A stretch of DNA of 7,646 nt from an uncultured Treponema sp. (GTDB lineage Bacteria > Spirochaetota > Spirochaetia > Treponematales > Treponemataceae), in the NCBI GenBank assembly GCA_934699065.1, contig CAKUWD010000136.1, forward strand, positions 1 through 7,646, read 5' to 3'. Shown piece by piece: positions 6,218 through 7,646 of this stretch. Under the pieces are notes generated by a model. That model searched no databases. It was not told where the DNA came from and was given only the letters and a program-made list of their open reading frames with translations. Made by a program: the position numbers and the translations under genes. Every line of letters starts with the position of its first letter. Within the stretch, counting starts at the first letter, position 1.

Positions 6218-7646
6218 CTTTTCCTCCTTCTGCCGGATTTATCTGATTAAAATCGTGCAGACAGATTTCACAATCGCAGCATTCTTTTATGAGTTCACGG
6301 TCGTGGGTAACTACTATTACTGTTTTGCCCTGGGCCTTGAGGCTGCGAAGGATTTCTCCGATTTGCAGCATGTGGGTGTAATCCAGTCCGCTTGTTGGTT
6401 CGTCAAAGAGCATGATGTCTCGGCCGCTTGCTATGGCAGAGGCAACCGCCACGCGCTGTTTCTGGCCGCCGGAAAGTGACTGCGGATGGCGGTCTGCAAA
6501 GGCTTCCAGGTCGAGAGTGGCGAGAATGCGGCGGGCTTCTTCTTCGTTTTCTTCTGACTGGCTGATGAGAACTTCGTCGAGAACACTTTCTGTAAAAAGC
6601 TGATGATTTACATCCTGCATTACAAGGAAGATGAGTTTCTGGCGCTGGCGGCGATTGTATTTTTTTCCTTTGTAGAGCAGGGTACCTTTTGAGCGGCGGC
6701 CGAGACCACACAGGCAATTGAGAAGAGTTGTTTTTCCGTCACCGTTGTTGCCGGTTATAGCTGTGATTTTGCCGAACGGAATCTGCATTTGTGGAATGTT
6801 GAGGGCCAGGTAGCCGTTCTTGTATTTGTAGGTGAAGTTCTGGAGGGTGAGGAAACTGGTTGTGTCTCCACTGTCATGCTGAACTTGTTTCAGCATCTCT
6901 TGTGAATGAGACCCTGAAACAAGTTCAGGGTGACGGTCTTTTTGTTCGGGATGACAGGCACTTCTTAAACCCAGCTCGTGCAGCTCCTCTTCACTGATTT
7001 TATCCATCTGTGCCCGTGAAAGTTCACGGACAATCTGTCCTTCTTTCAAAACTACCGTTCGGTCGGCAAGGTCCCACAAATATGAAATGCGATGTTCTGC
7101 GACGATGATTGTTTTACCTTCGCTTTTCCATTTTTTTAGAAGTCCGGCTAATTCATCTATCGTGCGTAAATCAAGATTTGCGCTAGGCTCATCAAGAAGA
7201 ATTATTTTATTTCCTGTAACTGCAACAGAGGCACAGGCAATTTTCTGCTTCTGACCACCGCTCAGATCAAAAAGACTGCGGTTCATCAGGGGCTCAAGAT
7301 GCAGTTCTGATACAGTATTATCAATTCGTCGTAAAATCTCGCCTTCTTCCATTCCCTGATTTTCGCAGGCAAAGGCAAGCTCGCTTGTAGTATCTACATT
7401 AAAAAACTGTGAGCGGGGATTCTGAAAAACGGTGCTGACGCTTTTTGCGGTGTCATAAAGTTCTGCGTGACTAACATCAAAACCGTCTACAGTAACCGAA
7501 CCTTCAAGACTGCCTTCAAAGAAGTTTGGGATAAGACCGTTTATAAGACGGAGAATTGTAGTCTTTCCACAGCCGGAGCCGCCGGTCAGCAGAACAAATT
7601 CACCTTCATTTATTCTTAGATTTATATTTTTCAGACTGCCATTTGA
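6210..7646 (-). CDS. Tandem-domain ECF ATPase (EcfA-EcfA' fusion), first copy, 5' end cut by window edge
   Basis: The frame is open from the right edge: 478 codons are visible and the true start lies beyond 7646. The ATG at 7352 is internal, since reading upstream of it restores Walker A and the Q-loop of domain 1. Numbering from the edge, domain 1 has Walker A GGSGCGKTT (22-30), Gln75 (QNPRSQFF), signature LSGGQKQ (128-134), Walker B IILLDEPSA (148-156) and His185 (EHR). Domain 2 has Walker A GNNGDGKTT (299-307), Gln344, LSGGQKQ (391-397), Walker B DIMLFDEPT (410-418) and His448. All motifs are intact, so the protein should be active. Between the domains, residues about 231-261 are encoded by a palindromic repeat inserted in frame. 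It is the first visible gene of the ECF operon and ends 8 nt inside the EcfT gene; the promoter is outside the window. Confidence 0.93.
   Translation of the reverse strand, partial: SNGSLKNINLRINEGEFVLLTGGSGCGKTTILRLINGLIPNFFEGSLEGSVTVDGFDVSHAELYDTAKSVSTVFQNPRSQFFNVDTTSELAFACENQGMEEGEILRRIDNTVSELHLEPLMNRSLFDLSGGQKQKIACASVAVTGNKIILLDEPSANLDLRTIDELAGLLKKWKSEGKTIIVAEHRISYLWDLADRTVVLKEGQIVRELSRAQMDKISEEELHELGLRSACHPEQKDRHPELVSGSHSQEMLKQVQHDSGDTTSFLTLQNFTYKYKNGYLALNIPQMQIPFGKITAITGNNGDGKTTLLNCLCGLGRRSKGTLLYKGKKYNRRQRQKLIFLVMQDVNHQLFTESVLDEVLISQSEENEEEARRILATLDLEAFADRHPQSLSGGQKQRVAVASAIASGRDIMLFDEPTSGLDYTHMLQIGEILRSLKAQGKTVIVVTHDRELIKECCDCEICLHDFNQINPAEGGKDA
6864..6956. repeat. Palindromic repeat element inserted in frame within the ATPase gene
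   Basis: Arms CTGAACTTGTTTCAG (6879-6893) and CTGAAACAAGTTCAG (6914-6928) are exact 15-nt complements. Pairing extends outward, with one mismatch and G-T wobbles, to 6871/6936, and inward past two mismatches to 6899/6908, leaving an 8-nt loop. Next to it, on the coding strand, GTCATCCCGAAC (from 6955) is an imperfect copy of the GTCACCCTGAAC that opens the palindrome, suggesting two successive or nested insertions. The translated product (HPELVSGS, then EMLKQVQHD) is a peptide pattern I associate with dispersed palindromes of this kind in many bacteria. It falls in the linker between the two ATPase domains, where extra residues should be tolerated. Confidence 0.8.

Noticed and set aside
6864..6956. 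Transcription terminator or broken gene at the palindrome in the ATPase
   Set aside because: There is no U-run after the stem on the coding strand and the reading frame continues through a complete second domain, so the gene is neither ended nor disrupted there.
6210..7352. ATPase gene starting at the ATG at 7352
   Set aside because: The same frame continues open to the right edge and encodes Walker A and the Q-loop of domain 1, so this ATG is internal and the gene is truncated by the window.
1..7646. tRNA, rRNA, CRISPR array or insertion-sequence transposase
   Set aside because: Nearly all DNA is accounted for by the transporter genes, and no regularly spaced repeats, cloverleaf sequences or transposase motifs were seen on either strand.

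Overview
All genes in this window lie on the minus strand, so transcription runs from the right edge to the left. The window holds two transport modules back to back. The likely source is a spirochaete of the genus Treponema or a close relative. The reasons are the Trep_Strep-type membrane protein, moderately AT-rich DNA with AGGAG/GGAGG ribosome sites, and palindromic repeats of a kind I associate with Treponema and other host-associated bacteria. This is inference; there is no rRNA or marker gene to confirm it.

Right half (7646 down to 3429): an energy-coupling-factor (ECF) importer operon. In order of transcription it encodes a two-domain ATPase cut by the right edge, an EcfT/CbiQ-type coupling membrane protein, a second two-domain ATPase, and a small Trep_Strep/MptD-like substrate-binding membrane protein. 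Junctions are an 8-nt overlap, a 16-nt overlap and a 12-nt gap, so the four genes are almost certainly co-transcribed. Two tandem-ATPase proteins (four nucleotide-binding domains) beside one EcfT and one S component is more than the two domains a canonical ECF complex needs.

Middle (3428 to 3225): a 204-bp gap packed with inverted repeats, including a likely intrinsic terminator and a palindromic repeat ending close to the next ribosome site. The terminator-like element has a structural twin inside the last codons of the second ATPase gene, and the paired positions change together.

Left half (3224 to 1): two overlapping genes for half-size ABC transporters, each with membrane domain and ATPase fused (exporter fold, IrtA/IrtB or YbtP/YbtQ type). 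The second is cut by the left edge. They probably form a heterodimer. From memory, streptococcal heme-uptake loci have a similar composition, so heme, porphyrin, siderophore or metal-complex transport is a reasonable but unproven hypothesis.

The most unusual sequence feature is a palindromic repeat inserted in frame between the two ATPase halves of the right-hand gene. It adds about 31 repeat-derived residues to an otherwise intact protein.
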